Assembly: GCA_009760855.2 (NCBI GenBank)
Contig: WPIO01000023.1
Span: forward strand, 4,551,501 to 4,615,500
Length of the DNA stretch: 64,000 nt
DNA from: Cristatella mucedo
Taxonomy: Eukaryota > Bryozoa > Phylactolaemata > Cristatellidae
Direction of reading: 5' to 3'
Shown: piece by piece, positions 36,705 to 48,179 of the stretch
Layout: each line of letters starts with the position of its first letter
Position numbering within the stretch: position 1 is the first letter of the stretch
The notes under the pieces: model-generated
What the model was told of the DNA's origin: nothing
Seen by the model: the letters and a program-made list of their open reading frames with translations, nothing else
The model's database searches: none
Position numbers and translations under genes: made by a program

Positions 36705-36835
36705 AATTCATTTGTATAGCTCCCTAAGAGAACTTAATCTCTATTCACGCGCTTCACAAATGCCTCGGGGCTCGAGCCCACAACCTCGGCCAGACCTTGG
36801 TCGGGGCGAGCTCCTTTGCCACAGGGCCAAAACAG
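36705..36835 (-). repeat. tRNA-derived SINE
   Basis: Reverse full-length copy: ATTCATTTGTATAGCTCCC, AGAGAACTTAATCTCTATTC, GGGCTCGAGCCCACAACC and A-box complement CCACAGGGCCAAAACAG. Confidence 0.85.
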
Positions 36836-38877
36836 TGATTATGCGTATTCAAAGGAAACAGTGATAGACGATAGCACATCTAGCGGCTGTTTATACCTCT
36901 TTTTGTCACTTCGACGTATGGGGTCTATTTTTCCAAACAAAATGCGTACCCCAGACAACTTTAAATCTGTTGGAAAAAGACGACTCGTTCAGCGATTGTA
37001 TCGGGCACCCATTCGCCAATCGAAATGAAGGTTTCGGTATAACACTCGGTTCTTAACGACATGATATTTACTTTATGTCTAGCACTGATTTTCCTTTTAA
37101 ATCTGTACAATGAAAATGTTTATAGGGATCAAGATTTGAGAAAGCCTGCTATGCACATTCGCAGCCGTGGGCCACCCATGGCCCGAAACTTATAAGTTAT
37201 AGAAAGAACACAAATTATAGCAACAGAATACTCGTTCAGAAAGTAAACATCAAACTGCAATATCTGATGCAAAAAGAAGTTTGGAATTGTTGTCAACTGT
37301 CATCTGCTGGTCATGAGTATCTTTGGGACACATCTGCGCCACAGTTATCTGCTGCTGCAAAATAAGGAGAAGGATCGAAAGTTTGAGATCGATTGAGAAA
37401 GATTTGATTGAGAAATTGATTGATTGATTGAGAAAATAATTGAGAAAGATCGAAAGTTTGAGACTTGGAGTTTGAATCTTGTACAGCTGTGCTGCGGAAC
37501 AAGTGCACCAAGACTTGGGTAAAAACTTAAAAGGAATCTTTATTTCACTGACTAACTGACTGCTGACTAAAAAACGTGCTTGCTTAGTTTTCTGCTCTCT
37601 TTAGTGACTTTTTGCGTGGTTTGCATAAACAATTACTATTTCAGTTGAAGTGCTGAACCAGGCATTAAGATTGTGTTTAAAAAAATCTTATTTGGCACAT
37701 CTAAAGTTCTTTAACTTTGTGTGTCGTTTTAAGATTGCCTCTAAATCATAAATCATTATAGAATTGCGTCAGGCAAGTTGTAACGGCACGTGTAGCGCGA
37801 ATAAGTGCACGATGAAGCACGATGAAACGGACCTAACCGAGTGCTCAGATGTTCGAATGAACATCTGCCGGTCCGCAAAGGTCCTAAAAGGTCACAGAGG
37901 CCTCGAAAGTGTATTTAGAAAGTGCCTTCACCCAGGCTGACACGCTAGAGTCAACTAGCTGCCTTAGCACTTCAACTTCGTCTCTTCATAAACCTGATGC
38001 TCAACTAACGACTCAGCCCTAAATGCAAATCAAATGGCCTGGTCGTAGGCGGACTTCAAAGAAGGGCAGTCACTCAAATCAACGGCCATAATTCAGGCGC
38101 TCGCACACAAGCATAAATTAGAGGACCATACATGGACATGAAGCGACACCAGCGCGCTTTTCTCGGCAACGATGACGTGCGAGAGAAGTCTAAGAAAACA
38201 TTCTTCTCTGTCCTTCCCTTCCCTCTCTCTCTCTCTCTCCGACTTTGTCCCTGCTCTTGGTCACTCCGTCCGCACCTACCGGCTTTTCCCAGGCAGCTGT
38301 TGGACACATTGAATGTATCTTATAGGCGTGCTGAGGATCATAATTCTAATATATGTCTGTGCGGAACATTTTGATTACTTTACCGCCTTTAATCCAGACA
38401 TTCTACAATTTTCGTGAACTTCCTAAACTTGTCTGCAGCCCCTTATAAGTACTTCACCTCCCCACCTCCTCCATCTTTCACGGCTTCTTTTTTAAAACTT
38501 GTTTGGTATTTTTTTATTTTAATAACTTTTGAAAAAAGCCGTGGCCATAATTTTGTCGATACTTTTTAGCCAAATATCAAGGGTGCCAAAAATGCGCCAA
38601 CAAACGCGCGCAGCGTCGGCGACACTAACATATTAGAACATGCCCGGTGGTAATTCAAGCGATTGCTCGCTAATATTGAAGTGAGCACTCTGTGTCATAT
38701 TAAAAAGGATAAGTGTTGGTTCAAATAAAAAATAAGCAGCTTGATAAAAACTACGAATGAGAAGCTTACTTGCTCGGATGCGCACTAAGGAACTACGACA
38801 AGTTCAATATTGCACGGCCGGCGTCTAAAGGGAACGTAGCGGTTCCTTTAGTAAGTAAGTACACAATAATATTATAA

Positions 38878-38955
38878 TTCATATATATATATATATATCA
38901 TATAATTCATATAATATATATATAATATATAATTCATATAATATCATATATCATT
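38878..38955. repeat. (AT)n microsatellite
   Basis: AT-rich repeats joining directly to the tail of the SINE at 38955, probably expanded from the SINE's AT-rich end. Confidence 0.85.
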
Positions 38956-39080
38956 TAATTCATTTGTATAGCACCCTAAGAGAACTTAATCTCTATGCAG
39001 GTGCTTTACATATGCCGTAGGGCTCGAGCCCATGACCCTGGTCATTAAAGACGAGCACCTTCCCCCTGGGCTAAACCATG
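38955..39080 (-). repeat. tRNA-derived SINE
   Basis: Reverse copy with CATTTGTATAGCACCC, GAGAACTTAATCTCTATGC, GGGCTCGAGCCCATGACC and A-box complement CCTGGGCTAAACCATG. Confidence 0.85.
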
Positions 39081-39726
39081 CCTTGTTAGCAACCTCCTCA
39101 CAGTAGAACGAGCAAGCTCCAATTGGTGCCTCCTCCGGGCCACCGGACGCTGGTCTTATTGGGTTAACTACGCCTATGCACTTGGAAGATCAAACATGAA
39201 ATCGTAAGTTGATCGGGAAAACGCTTCTACACATACAATATTCGTCATACAATATCTAGATTACTAATACTGCGAGGCTGTTCAGGCGCTCTGAAGCTAG
39301 CAGTATTTTGAAGCTCACTGAGCATTTGAAATTTGTATAGGACTGACGGAACAGGCATGGCAGACGTGCACTGACTGTTACCTGGATAAAAAATGGAGAT
39401 AAACCTAGAGTGCCAAACGGGGTTATTCATGAATTATCCGACTTTGACAAAGGAAGGCTTTGAGGGCTTGGAGTAATTATTATCGGTCGACTGCAATAGC
39501 GAACCAAGATTATCTTTATTAATTCACCACAGAGAATGCATAACGTGAATAAAGAGCGCGAGTTTCGCAGCACTTTTGACTTCATCGGGAACTCCGTCGT
39601 TATTCCTAGGGACTTGGCAATCTAACCACGGCCAAACTTTTTAGACAATAAAGGCCTTTCTCGACTCTATCGATGGCCTCCGGAGCAGCCAGCGCCAGGA
39701 GGAAACGGATTGTAACGGCATTCGGT

Positions 39727-40342
39727 GCTAGCTACGCCGCTATTGATGAACACACTGGAGAGGTCGGCTGGCTAGCTACGCCACTATTGATGAACACAGT
39801 GGAGAGCATGGCTGGCTAGCTATGCCACTATTGATGAACACACTGGAGAGGTTGGCTGGCTAGCTACGCCACTATTGATGAACATACTGGAGAGCATGGC
39901 AGGCTAGCTACGCCACTATTGATGAACAAACTGGAGAGCATGGCAGGCTAGCTACGCCACTATTGATGAACACACTGGAGAGGTTGGCTGGCTAGCTACG
40001 CCACTATTGATGAACATACTGGAGAGCATGGCTGGCTAGCTATGCCACTATTGATGAACACACTGGAGAGGTTGGCTGGCTAGCTACGCCACTATTGATG
40101 AACACACTGGAGAGCATGGCTGGCTAGCTACGCCACTATTGATGAACATACTGGAGAGCATGGCAGGCTAGCTACGCCACTATTGATGAACATACTGGAG
40201 AGGTTGGCAGGCTAGCTACGCCACTATTGATGAACATACTGGAGATCATGGCAGGCTAGCTATGCCACTATTGATGAACACACTGGAGAGCATGGCAGGC
40301 TAGCTATGCCACTATTGATGAACACACTGGAGAGCATGGCAG
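39727..40342. repeat. 44-bp satellite, 14 tandem units
   Basis: Unit starts (39727, 39771, 39815 ... 40299) are exactly 44 bp apart and contain GCTAGCTACGCCACTATTG and ATGAACACACTGGAGAG. Variants are limited to a few positions (ACG/ATG, GTTGG/CATGG). The array stops at 40343, just before the AT-rich viral element. Confidence 0.93.
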
Positions 40343-40475
40343 GCTAGCAATGAATTAAATATCGGATGCTCGATTGTAGATGCATGTGGCAGTCCTTTCA
40401 CACTATCTTCTCCTGGACCTTATCGAGACAGAAACATCGCGAGATACCCCTCGAGCGGTGTGATGTGTTTTTACC

Positions 40476-40632
40476 CTATACGACATTTTTATTTTATCAA
40501 CTCGCATCTTTTTCCCTTTTACAACATTTTTATTTTTTCAACTCGTTCTCTTTAACACTCGAACTCGTTTCAAAACTAAAAACGTTGTAAAATGAAAAAA
40601 GCGCTCGTTTCAAAAATAAAAACATCGTATAG
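40476..40632. repeat. Long imperfect palindrome at the element's left end
   Basis: CTATACGACATTTTTATTTT at 40476 pairs with AAAAATAAAAACATCGTATAG ending at 40632, and TACAACATTTTTATTTTTTC pairs with the strand around 40573-40590. The arms are about 75 bp with a short centre. A related phrase, ACTCGTTCTCTTTAACACTCG (40541-40561), recurs as a direct repeat at 40652-40672. Terminal inverted repeats or hairpins are expected near the end of a Maverick-type element; this may be one, or a remnant. Confidence 0.7.
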
Positions 40633-40781
40633 TGCAAAAACATATCATCACACTCGTTCTCGTTATCACTCGAACTCGTTAATGTCTTATAAGACTAGAA
40701 TATCTATTTTCAAATCTTTATATATTATAGTAAAAAATTTTGCTGCATTTTTATTTTTATTTAAACAAAATATTATTACCT

Positions 40782-40795
40782 TATATAGCAAGATG
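40782..40795 (+). promoter_or_regulatory. TATATAG start-proximal motif of the polymerase gene
   Basis: TATATAG at 40782-40788 is followed after four bases by ATG at 40793. The same arrangement precedes most genes of the element, so I use it to choose 40793 over the upstream ATG at 40592, which lies in the palindrome arm. Confidence 0.7.
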
Positions 40796-43700
40796 GTTTT
40801 TCAAATTAGACAAAGAAATTCTTTTGCGACTGAGGCAATGAGATTAATGAATGTTGATTTTGATCTTCCTTCAATTAAATACGTTGGTAAAACTGAAAGA
40901 CTTAACAAGGCAGGATATACTAATACAATTGTAACTGCTGGTGGAAATACTTTAACTTTTACATATAATACTAAAAAATGGTTTGGAGACTTCGAGACTT
41001 TAAGAGAATCGCTCAGGTATCAAACAAAATTATTGCTTAATAGAGTTAGATGAATTTGGCCTTTTATTAGAGTTCATTTTAGAGTATCATTTGATATGAA
41101 AACTTTTGATACTGGTGAAACAGAGAGAAGAGGTTCTCAATCCAAATCAATTTTAACTATGGATAGCGAATCAGCAGATGAAATTTATGATAAGATAATG
41201 CTTGAACTTGGTATACATTCTGAGTTACTAGTTGAGAGAGGTGTTGGTTCTGGTTGGTTATTTATTGGCTTCCACTCATTTTCAGTAGTTATATCTAAAT
41301 ATATTCCAATAGGCGGTGGTTCATATGTTGAAACTCCTGATTATCTAGCTAAGAAAAAGTGTGTTACTAACATAAAAAACTATGATGATGAGTTTTGCGC
41401 GCTCTGGTGTGTTTTGAGAGCTCTAAATCCAGTAGAAAGAAATAAATGGAAGACAAATGATTTAAAAAAATACTAAACGAACAATATTCAAGTTTAATTA
41501 GTGATATCGAGTGGCCAATGAAAGTTAAAGACACAAATAAACTAGAGAAAGCTACGAATGTTAGAATAAATGTTTACTCATGTGGATACAAAGAGTCAAG
41601 AGTTTCTCCTTTAAGAGTTGTTAGGAAAGTTGATGAGATTCCAAATAGGCATATTAATCTGTTACTTATAACAAGTGGTGATATTGAACATTATATTTTG
41701 ATTAACAATTTTAATGCTTTGTGCAGACCATCTAGTTCTGGAGAAAAACAATATTACAGTCATCGATGTTTAAATAGATTTTTTGATAAGACACAAGTAG
41801 ATGAACACCTAGAAATATGTGATAGCATAAACTCAGGAACAACAATATATGTAATGCCAGATGAGCATAATAAATTTATATCATTTGATTCATTCAAGCA
41901 TCTAAACGTATGTCCTTATGTTTGTTATGCAGACTTTGAATGTTTAGTGCAAAAAGGAGAGCGTGACGATCACTTTTCATCACACATACCCTGCTCCGCT
42001 GCATATGTTATAGTTGACTGGAATGGCAAAGTTGTTGATAGGTTTTTAAATGTTGGTCCTGATTGTGTAAATACTTTCTTAAAAAGATTATTTGCTGTAT
42101 CAGATTTTTATAAAACTCTACTAGTTGAGAACAATTTAGATAGTATGATGGAAGATTTAACTGATGCTGAAATGAAAGCACATGATGATGCAATTTTCTG
42201 TTGGATGTGTAAAGGACCATTTAATCAAAGAAATAATGAGATGAGAAAAGTATTTGACCATTGTCATCTAACAAATAAATATAGAGGCGCTGCACACCAT
42301 TAATGTAATTTTAAAGCAAGTATGGACTTGAGAAAATGGCAGTTACCCGTTTTATTCCATAACTTTAGGGGATATGATTCACATATCATTGTTAAAGCAT
42401 TAGAGAATTTTAGTGTTGAAGCAGAACCAATAGCAAATAATTTAGAGAAGTATATGATGCTTAAGGTTGGTGATTTGGTTTTTAAAGACAGCATGCAGTT
42501 TATGATCGGTTCATTAGAAAATATTGCTTCGACAATGGGAAAAACAATTGAGTGTTTTCCAATTTCAAATAAAGTTTTAAGTGAAAAGTATAAAGGAAAA
42601 AATCTTAATCTTCTAACTGTTAAAGGAGAGTACCCTTGTGAGTTTATGGATTCTTGGGAGAAATTTAATTGTGATTCTTTACCGAGTAAGGAATCTGTTT
42701 ACTCTAATGTTTATATGGAAGGAATATCAGATGATGATTATAAAAAAGCAAATAATGTTTGGAAAGAATTTGATTGCAAATCATTCATTGATTACCATGA
42801 TTTATATTTAATCACAGATGTGTTGCTATTAGCAGATTGTTTTGAAAGTTTTAGAAAAGGATTGATATCTAAACTAAAATTAGATCCTGCAAACTTTGTT
42901 ACAACACCAAATTTTTCATGGAGTGCTGTGTTTTGGTATTCTGGAGTAAAAATTGAGTTATTAACAAATAGAGAAGTATATGACACATTTAAAAAGTCAA
43001 TTCGTGGTGGTATTTTTCAAGTTAATAGTAGATTAGCTAAAGCAAACAATCCTATAGTACCTGGATATGATTCTAGCAAACCAACAAGGTGGGTTACCTA
43101 TCAAGACGCTACAAGCTTATACCCAACAGCAATCTTGGAACTTCTTCCGCAAGGTGAAATTGAAGAGTGTTCAATTGATGAATGGGACAGAGAAAAAATA
43201 CTATCATTACCTGATGAGTCAGATGTTGGAGCTTTCTTTATTGTTGATATTGAGTACGATCCTAAAACAAAAGAGTACTATCATGATTTACACAATGAAT
43301 ATCCATTATGCGCGTCTAACAGAGTTGTTGACTGTAGTGAATATTCTAATTTTCAAAATAAATTTAAAGTAGGTGCGTGTAATGTTCCAAAACTGATGTG
43401 TGACTTTTCATTAAAAAAAGATTATTTAATCCACTATAGATACCTAAAATTTTGTTTGACACACGGAATGATAGCCACAGTAAAAAAACTCTATAAATTT
43501 AAACAATCTAGGTGGTTGGAACCATTTATCCAAACGTGTGCTGATATGAAAGCAGCAAATTCGAATAAAAAGTTCTTGAGAAATCTTTGGAAGTTGATAA
43601 TGAATGCGTTTTATGGTAAAACATGTGAAGATGTTGAAAAAAGAGTAAAAACTTATCTGATTAATGTTATTGATGATATAGGAAGCAAGAAGTTTAATTA

Positions 43701-44469
43701 AAGAATGCGAGATCCTAGAATGGTAAACTTTAGAGATTTAAGCAATACACTAACAATCTTTCAAATGAATCAATCAAAGACTAGGTTGAATAAACCAATG
43801 TTTATAGGAAGCGCAATTCTTGACTTATCTAAATTACATATGCAGAAGTTTTATTATGATGTAATAAAGCAAAAGTATAACGAAAAAGTTAAACTGATTT
43901 ATACAGATACTGATTCATTAATCATGGATATTGAAACACCTAATTTATATGATGATATATGATATATGATGAAAAATATGCCAGAATGGTTTGCTGAAGA
44001 TACAATTGGAAAATTTAAAGATGAAACAGAAGGAAAAGTAATTGCTGAAGTATGTGCTTTAAGACCAAAACTTTATTCCATCAGCATCGTTGATTCACAG
44101 AGAAAAGCAGCTGCAAAAGGAGTAACAAAATCAGTTTTAACTAAAACAATGGGTCATGACACTTTTGTCAATTGTTTAACAGATAGTGTATCAATCTTCA
44201 ACGGAAAGACAATTGATGGATTTAAAGAAAAACAGATTAGAAAATTGTATAAGATATCACAAAGTAAACACGAGTTATTTACTGATAAGTTAGAGAAAGT
44301 AGCACTATCAGCTTTCGACTCAAAACGATACTGGTTAGACTGTGGAATCTGCAGTTATGCTTATGGGCACTATAGAATCGCTGATGCATTGAGTAACAAT
44401 CTAAATCCAGGACGATGTAATACTTGCAATATTGGTGCTATTAATATAGATGCCAAAACGAAAGAGTGA
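40793..44469 (+). CDS. Protein-primed family B DNA polymerase, broken
   Basis: Replicates the element's DNA using a protein primer, as in Maverick/Polinton and adintovirus polymerases. After an N-terminal region of about 380 residues the exonuclease motifs appear: YADFE (41930s), FHNFRGYDSH (42357), and YHDLYLITDVLLLAD (42800s). The polymerase motifs follow: A (DATSLYP, 43105), B (NAFYGKT, 43604) and C (YTDTDS, 43901). The span of about 1225 codons is normal for the family. It is interrupted by TGA at 41051, a frame change at the A7 run 41464-41470, TAA at 42301, TAA at 43699 and TGA at 43960. Reading continues in the same frame on both sides of each stop. All catalytic motifs visible here are retained, but the gene cannot be translated normally as it stands. 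Confidence 0.93.
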
Positions 44470-44611
44470 AAATATAATTGAACCTGAAGCAAAAGTAAAA
44501 GTCGAGCATGATATTCGAGAAACAACAAAAGAGTTACATGAATTACAAATAGAAATGGTGTATGACAGAGCAGAAGAAGAGTTAATTTTTGAGATGGCAG
44601 GAATAAATTAA
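44450..44611 (+). CDS. Small unknown protein
   Basis: 53 residues starting MPKRKSENIIEPEAKVK; charged and probably helical. It overlaps the last 20 bases of the polymerase frame. No TATATAG motif sits directly upstream, so expression as a separate gene is uncertain. Function unknown. Confidence 0.55.
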   Translation: MPKRKSENIIEPEAKVKVEHDIRETTKELHELQIEMVYDRAEEELIFEMAGIN

Positions 44612-44641
44612 TATTAAAAAATAAAATTCATTATTATAGAA

Positions 44642-44821
44642 ATGGAAAAAGTTGAAATTGAAAACGAACAAGTTAAAGAAATTGAAAGTGAGTATGACAG
44701 TGATTACGAACCTGAGTCAGAATATTCAGATAGTAGCAGTGAATACGATTCTGATGAAGGTTATGAACAAGCATTCTGTTTTGAGGAAGAAGTAAATTAC
44801 GTAAATGAAGATGAACTATAG
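44642..44821 (+). CDS. Small acidic protein
   Basis: 59 residues, dominated by Glu, Asp, Ser and Tyr (repeated SEYDSD-like words). The start is set by TTATAGAAATG at 44634-44644, the common motif. It is probably disordered. Such acidic proteins can act as DNA mimics or bind basic proteins, but nothing in the sequence shows this. Confidence 0.7.
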   Translation: MEKVEIENEQVKEIESEYDSDYEPESEYSDSSSEYDSDEGYEQAFCFEEEVNYVNEDEL

Positions 44822-44841
44822 AAAAATTATATTTATATAGA

Positions 44842-45117
44842 ATGGATGTTTCAAGAATTCTTAGTTGTGAACAGTCAAGAGATATGGCTCTTAAAATTTG
44901 TCTACAAAAATTAAAGAAAGTAGATCAAAGAATTGTCAAGCATTCACTCGATAAACTTATTCCAGATTTAGATAGCTCGTATATTAGTGTTCTAGTTGAG
45001 ATTTGCGATACTTGCGATAAACTAATGGAATGTAGAAGCAAAATAAATGAAATGTTGGTAGAAGCAGAAAAGAAATCAAAAACTCCAAAAACTAAACAAG
45101 GTGTTCAGATTAATTAA
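44842..45117 (+). CDS. Unknown 91-residue protein
   Basis: Begins MDVSRILSCEQSRDMALKIC. Mostly helical character with a lysine-rich C-terminus and several cysteines. Preceded by TATATAGAATG at 44834-44844. No family recognised. It follows the acidic gene with 20 bp between them and precedes the 168-residue gene, in one plus-strand cluster behind the polymerase. Confidence 0.75.
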   Translation: MDVSRILSCEQSRDMALKICLQKLKKVDQRIVKHSLDKLIPDLDSSYISVLVEICDTCDKLMECRSKINEMLVEAEKKSKTPKTKQGVQIN

Positions 45118-45149
45118 TTTTGTATATTTTTTTATAATAGTATAGGAAA

Positions 45150-45656
45150 ATGTCGGAAGAAGTATCTGACCCAAATCTTGCTACATCTGCAACTCTGCTT
45201 AAAGCATATGTTGATTACCTTGTAAAGTCTAGAATGACTGCTTATGATCAGCAAACACTCGATTCAGATATCTCAATTATGACAGATACATCTGTTAAAA
45301 AGTTTTATATTGATGAGTGCGACATTGAAGCACAAAAGGTAATCGATTCTGGAATGGCAAGTATAACAACTGATCTTGAAGCAACAGTTAGAACTAAAGT
45401 TGATACTCTTCTTGATACACCTGGAGAAATCTCTAGTTATACTACATGGATTGCTAGTCAGCTACCAACACTTTCAACAGTTATCTCAGGCGTTGCAGGA
45501 ATTAAACCAGATATCTCTGGAATTGTTAAGGATGAATGCTATGCAATTCTACCAGATATCTCTGATGGAACTAGTGCCAGACAAGAGGCAACACTCGCTG
45601 CTCTTGCTGCTCCAACTGTTACAGATCCGAATGTCCCAGTTTCTGATACTTTATAA
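45150..45656 (+). CDS. Unknown 168-residue protein
   Basis: Uninterrupted frame from MSEEVSDPNLATSATLLK, rich in Thr, Ser and Asp, with no cysteine cluster or membrane segment. A TATAG lies at 45141-45145 before the ATG. The composition and position suggest a structural or accessory virion component, but I recognise no family. Confidence 0.75.
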   Translation: MSEEVSDPNLATSATLLKAYVDYLVKSRMTAYDQQTLDSDISIMTDTSVKKFYIDECDIEAQKVIDSGMASITTDLEATVRTKVDTLLDTPGEISSYTTWIASQLPTLSTVISGVAGIKPDISGIVKDECYAILPDISDGTSARQEATLAALAAPTVTDPNVPVSDTL

Positions 45657-45675
45657 TTAATTTATTTATATAGAA

Positions 45676-47030
45676 ATGAATGTAGAAACTAGAAGTAAAG
45701 ATTGTCTAACAGTTGCACAAGGACAACAGACTATAAAAATTTGCTCATATCCAATGGGAAGAATTGAGGATATCAGAAGTAAGCTATTAGAAGCATTAAA
45801 ATTAGTTTTAGAATATAAAGCTGTATGTAATGTAATGTATCTCCGTCAGTAACTCCACAAAGTCATAAAGACCATGTGGGTGTTACGCAGGAGAGTTTTG
45901 TATAGCGCACTCACAGCCCAAGCGGCTTTCGGTACGCATTCGGTAGCATACAGACTTCGTCTCACGAAACAAAGAGAAAGTGGGAAGCATATCAGCAGAG
46001 TTAGGAGAGCAGTTGAGGTAGTGAGTAGCATGGAAGTAGCAGTTCAGGACCGCTGAAAAAGATGTGCCATAGTCGGCAGTTGGAGAGTAGTTGTCGTTGC
46101 GTAAGAATTGTGGAAGCGAGTTCCACAGTCTAGGACCTGCAGAGCTAAAGCTTCTGTCGCCAACTGTCTTTAAGCGGAGGAATGGGACAGCTAATTTATT
46201 GTCCACACAGGACCTGAGGGCGCGAACAGGCTGAAACTGATGCAGCAGTTCAGCTAGGTATGAAGGAGCCAAGCCGTGGCGGGCCTTGTGGGTCAGCGTA
46301 AGAACTTTGCTCTGTATCCTTTGCTCAACCGGCAGCCATCCTAGCTCTTCCAGCAAAGGTGACACGTGCTCAAACCGCTGGGACTTGAAGACCAGCCTTG
46401 CAGCCATATTCATAGTCCGCTGTAGTGGCATAATAGCTTTCTCTGGTAGCCCAGCCAAAAGGGAATTACAATAATCAAGCCGAGACAGAACTAAAGAGCT
46501 AGTTAAATTTTTTACAAGCCACTGTGGGAGACAGCTTTTAATCTTGGATAAGGATCGGATGTGATGGCTAGCTGTAGAGGCAGTCTTCTGAATGAAGCTT
46601 TTGAAACTGAGGCAGCTGTCGAACACGACACCTAGATTACGAGCACGTGGTGAAGGTCGCACAATAGCATCACCTATTAGAGCAGCAAAGCCTTTTAACC
46701 CAGCCACACGCTTAGGGTGTCCTATGAGAAGCAGTTTGGTTTTATCGTCATTTAATTTCAGGAAGCTTTCCGACATCCAGGATCGAATATCGGCAAGGCA
46801 AGCGTTTAAGAGTAAATCATTCAGAAAAAGAAATGGCATATATATTTACAAAAGTTAGAGATGGATCAATCTTTTCAGAGTTTCTTAAAGATTTGAACAT
46901 AGATAAAATAAATAGCCTTAAATCAGAAGCATACTCTAAAAAAATAGAGTTAACAAGACAATTAACAGGAAAAGAATGTAGTATACCAACCGAGTTTATT
47001 AAAGAAAGTTTAGAATTCAATAACATCTGA
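45676..47030 (+). pseudogene. Unknown gene split by an L2 LINE
   Basis: The 5' part starts at 45676 after TATATAGAAATG (MNVETRSKDCLTVAQGQQ) and stays open to about 45836. There a reverse L2 LINE begins (to about 46812). The 3' part resumes around 46813 and runs to TGA at 47028, including MAYIFTKVRDGSIFSEFLK. Without the LINE the gene would encode roughly 125 residues. Its function is unknown. The 3' end overlaps the fibre-like gene on the opposite strand by about 20 bp. Confidence 0.7.
45842..46812 (-). mobile_element. Young L2-type LINE inserted in the viral element
   Basis: On the minus strand one open frame of about 300 codons covers the C-terminal reverse-transcriptase region (SFLKLNDDKTKLLLIGHPK through RDYC-type and LGWLPVEQRIQSKVLTLTHK segments). 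No stop or frame break interrupts it, unlike the host copies at 1600 and 15095. The 3' end is GACTTTGTGGAGTTACTG followed by ATTAC repeats at about 45825-45850. The copy is 5'-truncated near 46812. Its base composition is host-like, contrasting with the AT-rich surroundings. I could not define a target duplication. Confidence 0.88.
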
Positions 47031-48051
47031 ATTCATAATAACATCAGCTAAAGTAATTTCAATAACATCTGAAGTACTTGGAGTAACAAGATTACCATAG
47101 TTTAGAACAGGAAAATTGATAGTGATTTTAATATTATTATTATTAGAAATATCAAACTGTGTTATATAGTCACTTGATAATAACATATAATTATTTTCAA
47201 CTCCATAATAGGTGATATTAAGAAGATTAGAAACAAAGAAATTTGGCAAGTAGATTTTGTGATAGTAATCTCTAACTATAAATTTTCTTATCCCCATACC
47301 ACCAATATTTAAATTAAGTTTTACTTTAGCCTCAAAATATTTTACTCTAGTTAGGTTAACATCCTTTAATATAATTGATTTTTCAGTTATTTGTTTATTT
47401 ATAACAGATAATTGTGAATCGTTTTGTATAAAAGTAGTTATCTTCATAGGTACATCTTCAGGAGCTAACTTATAAATATCCTTTATTCCTAATTTTATTT
47501 TTGAGTAATTTATTGGTATTTTACTCACATCAGATAATCTAGCTAAAAAGAAAATAGAATCAGGGTATGAAAAACTAGGAAATATTGATAAACCACCATG
47601 AGTTACTAAATTTTCTATTTTAGTAAAAGTCAAAGAACCACCAGCACCTTCTTCATATGCCTTTGGTAAGTATGTTGAATAAACATCATCATTTCCTCTT
47701 AAATTAATATAATTTTTTTAAGCCAACATTTGTTTCACGCATAACAGTTAATTCACTTACTGTTAAATCACCAGTTATTGTTGCATCACCTCTAATATTT
47801 ATCTTAGTATCAGTGTACTCTTTTGTTGCAATATCATTTCCATTAATTGGATTTGCTACATTAACATATTTTTTTGAGTTTGCTGATATGTTTCCTCTTA
47901 TAAACTGATCTGAATCTTTTCTTAAATAATTGTTATCAGCAAATGATTTTCCAACAGTTTCTAACGAGTCTATATTACTTCCAAGATTTACTATTCTATT
48001 TTCATTCATATCCAACGTTCCCAACATTTGTAAGTCTTTTTTGCTTAGCAT
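47010..48051 (-). CDS. Fibre-like protein 1, frame-broken
   Basis: Starts MLSKKDLQMLGTLDMNENRI at 48051. The N-terminal 110 residues hold repeats of the type LDMN-NRI-NL, NP-NGNDIATKEY, also present in the three other fibre-like genes of the element and in phage tail-fibre proteins. The frame breaks at the T7 run 47713-47719 (A7 on the coding strand); the next frame stays open to the stop at 47010 and is beta-rich. A TATATAG lies about 15 bases before the ATG. Likely a trimeric receptor-binding spike. Confidence 0.7.
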
Positions 48052-48179
48052 TATATTATTGCTATATAAACATAAACATTTATTTTTTTATCTAATAACC
48101 CTGATCCTGATATAAAAGTAGAAGTAGCGACTATTTTTTTACTACTATCTAACATATAACTACCATATAACTGATCACT
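48052..48179. other. Spacer between fibre-like genes 1 and 2
   Basis: AT-rich spacer of 128 bp. It carries the TATATAG element for fibre-like gene 1 near 48066-48072 and the end of fibre-like gene 2. Confidence 0.5.

Larger units (their letters stand above)
36132..39726. other. Intergenic, two SINEs and an AT microsatellite
   Basis: No supported gene. A (GATT)n-like low-complexity stretch lies near 37380-37460. The rest is unremarkable apart from the SINEs at 36705 and 38955. Confidence 0.5.

Noticed and set aside
39727-40342. Possible CRISPR array
   Set aside because: The 44-bp units are contiguous with no unique spacers, in an animal genome. It is a satellite.
40592-40792. An upstream start of the polymerase at 40592
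   Set aside because: That ATG lies in the palindrome arm, the added residues are low-complexity, and the start motif used by other genes points to 40793.
45883-46839. A viral gene of 318 codons on the minus strand
   Set aside because: Its sequence is the L2 LINE reverse-transcriptase C-terminus shared with host copies, inserted in the element.
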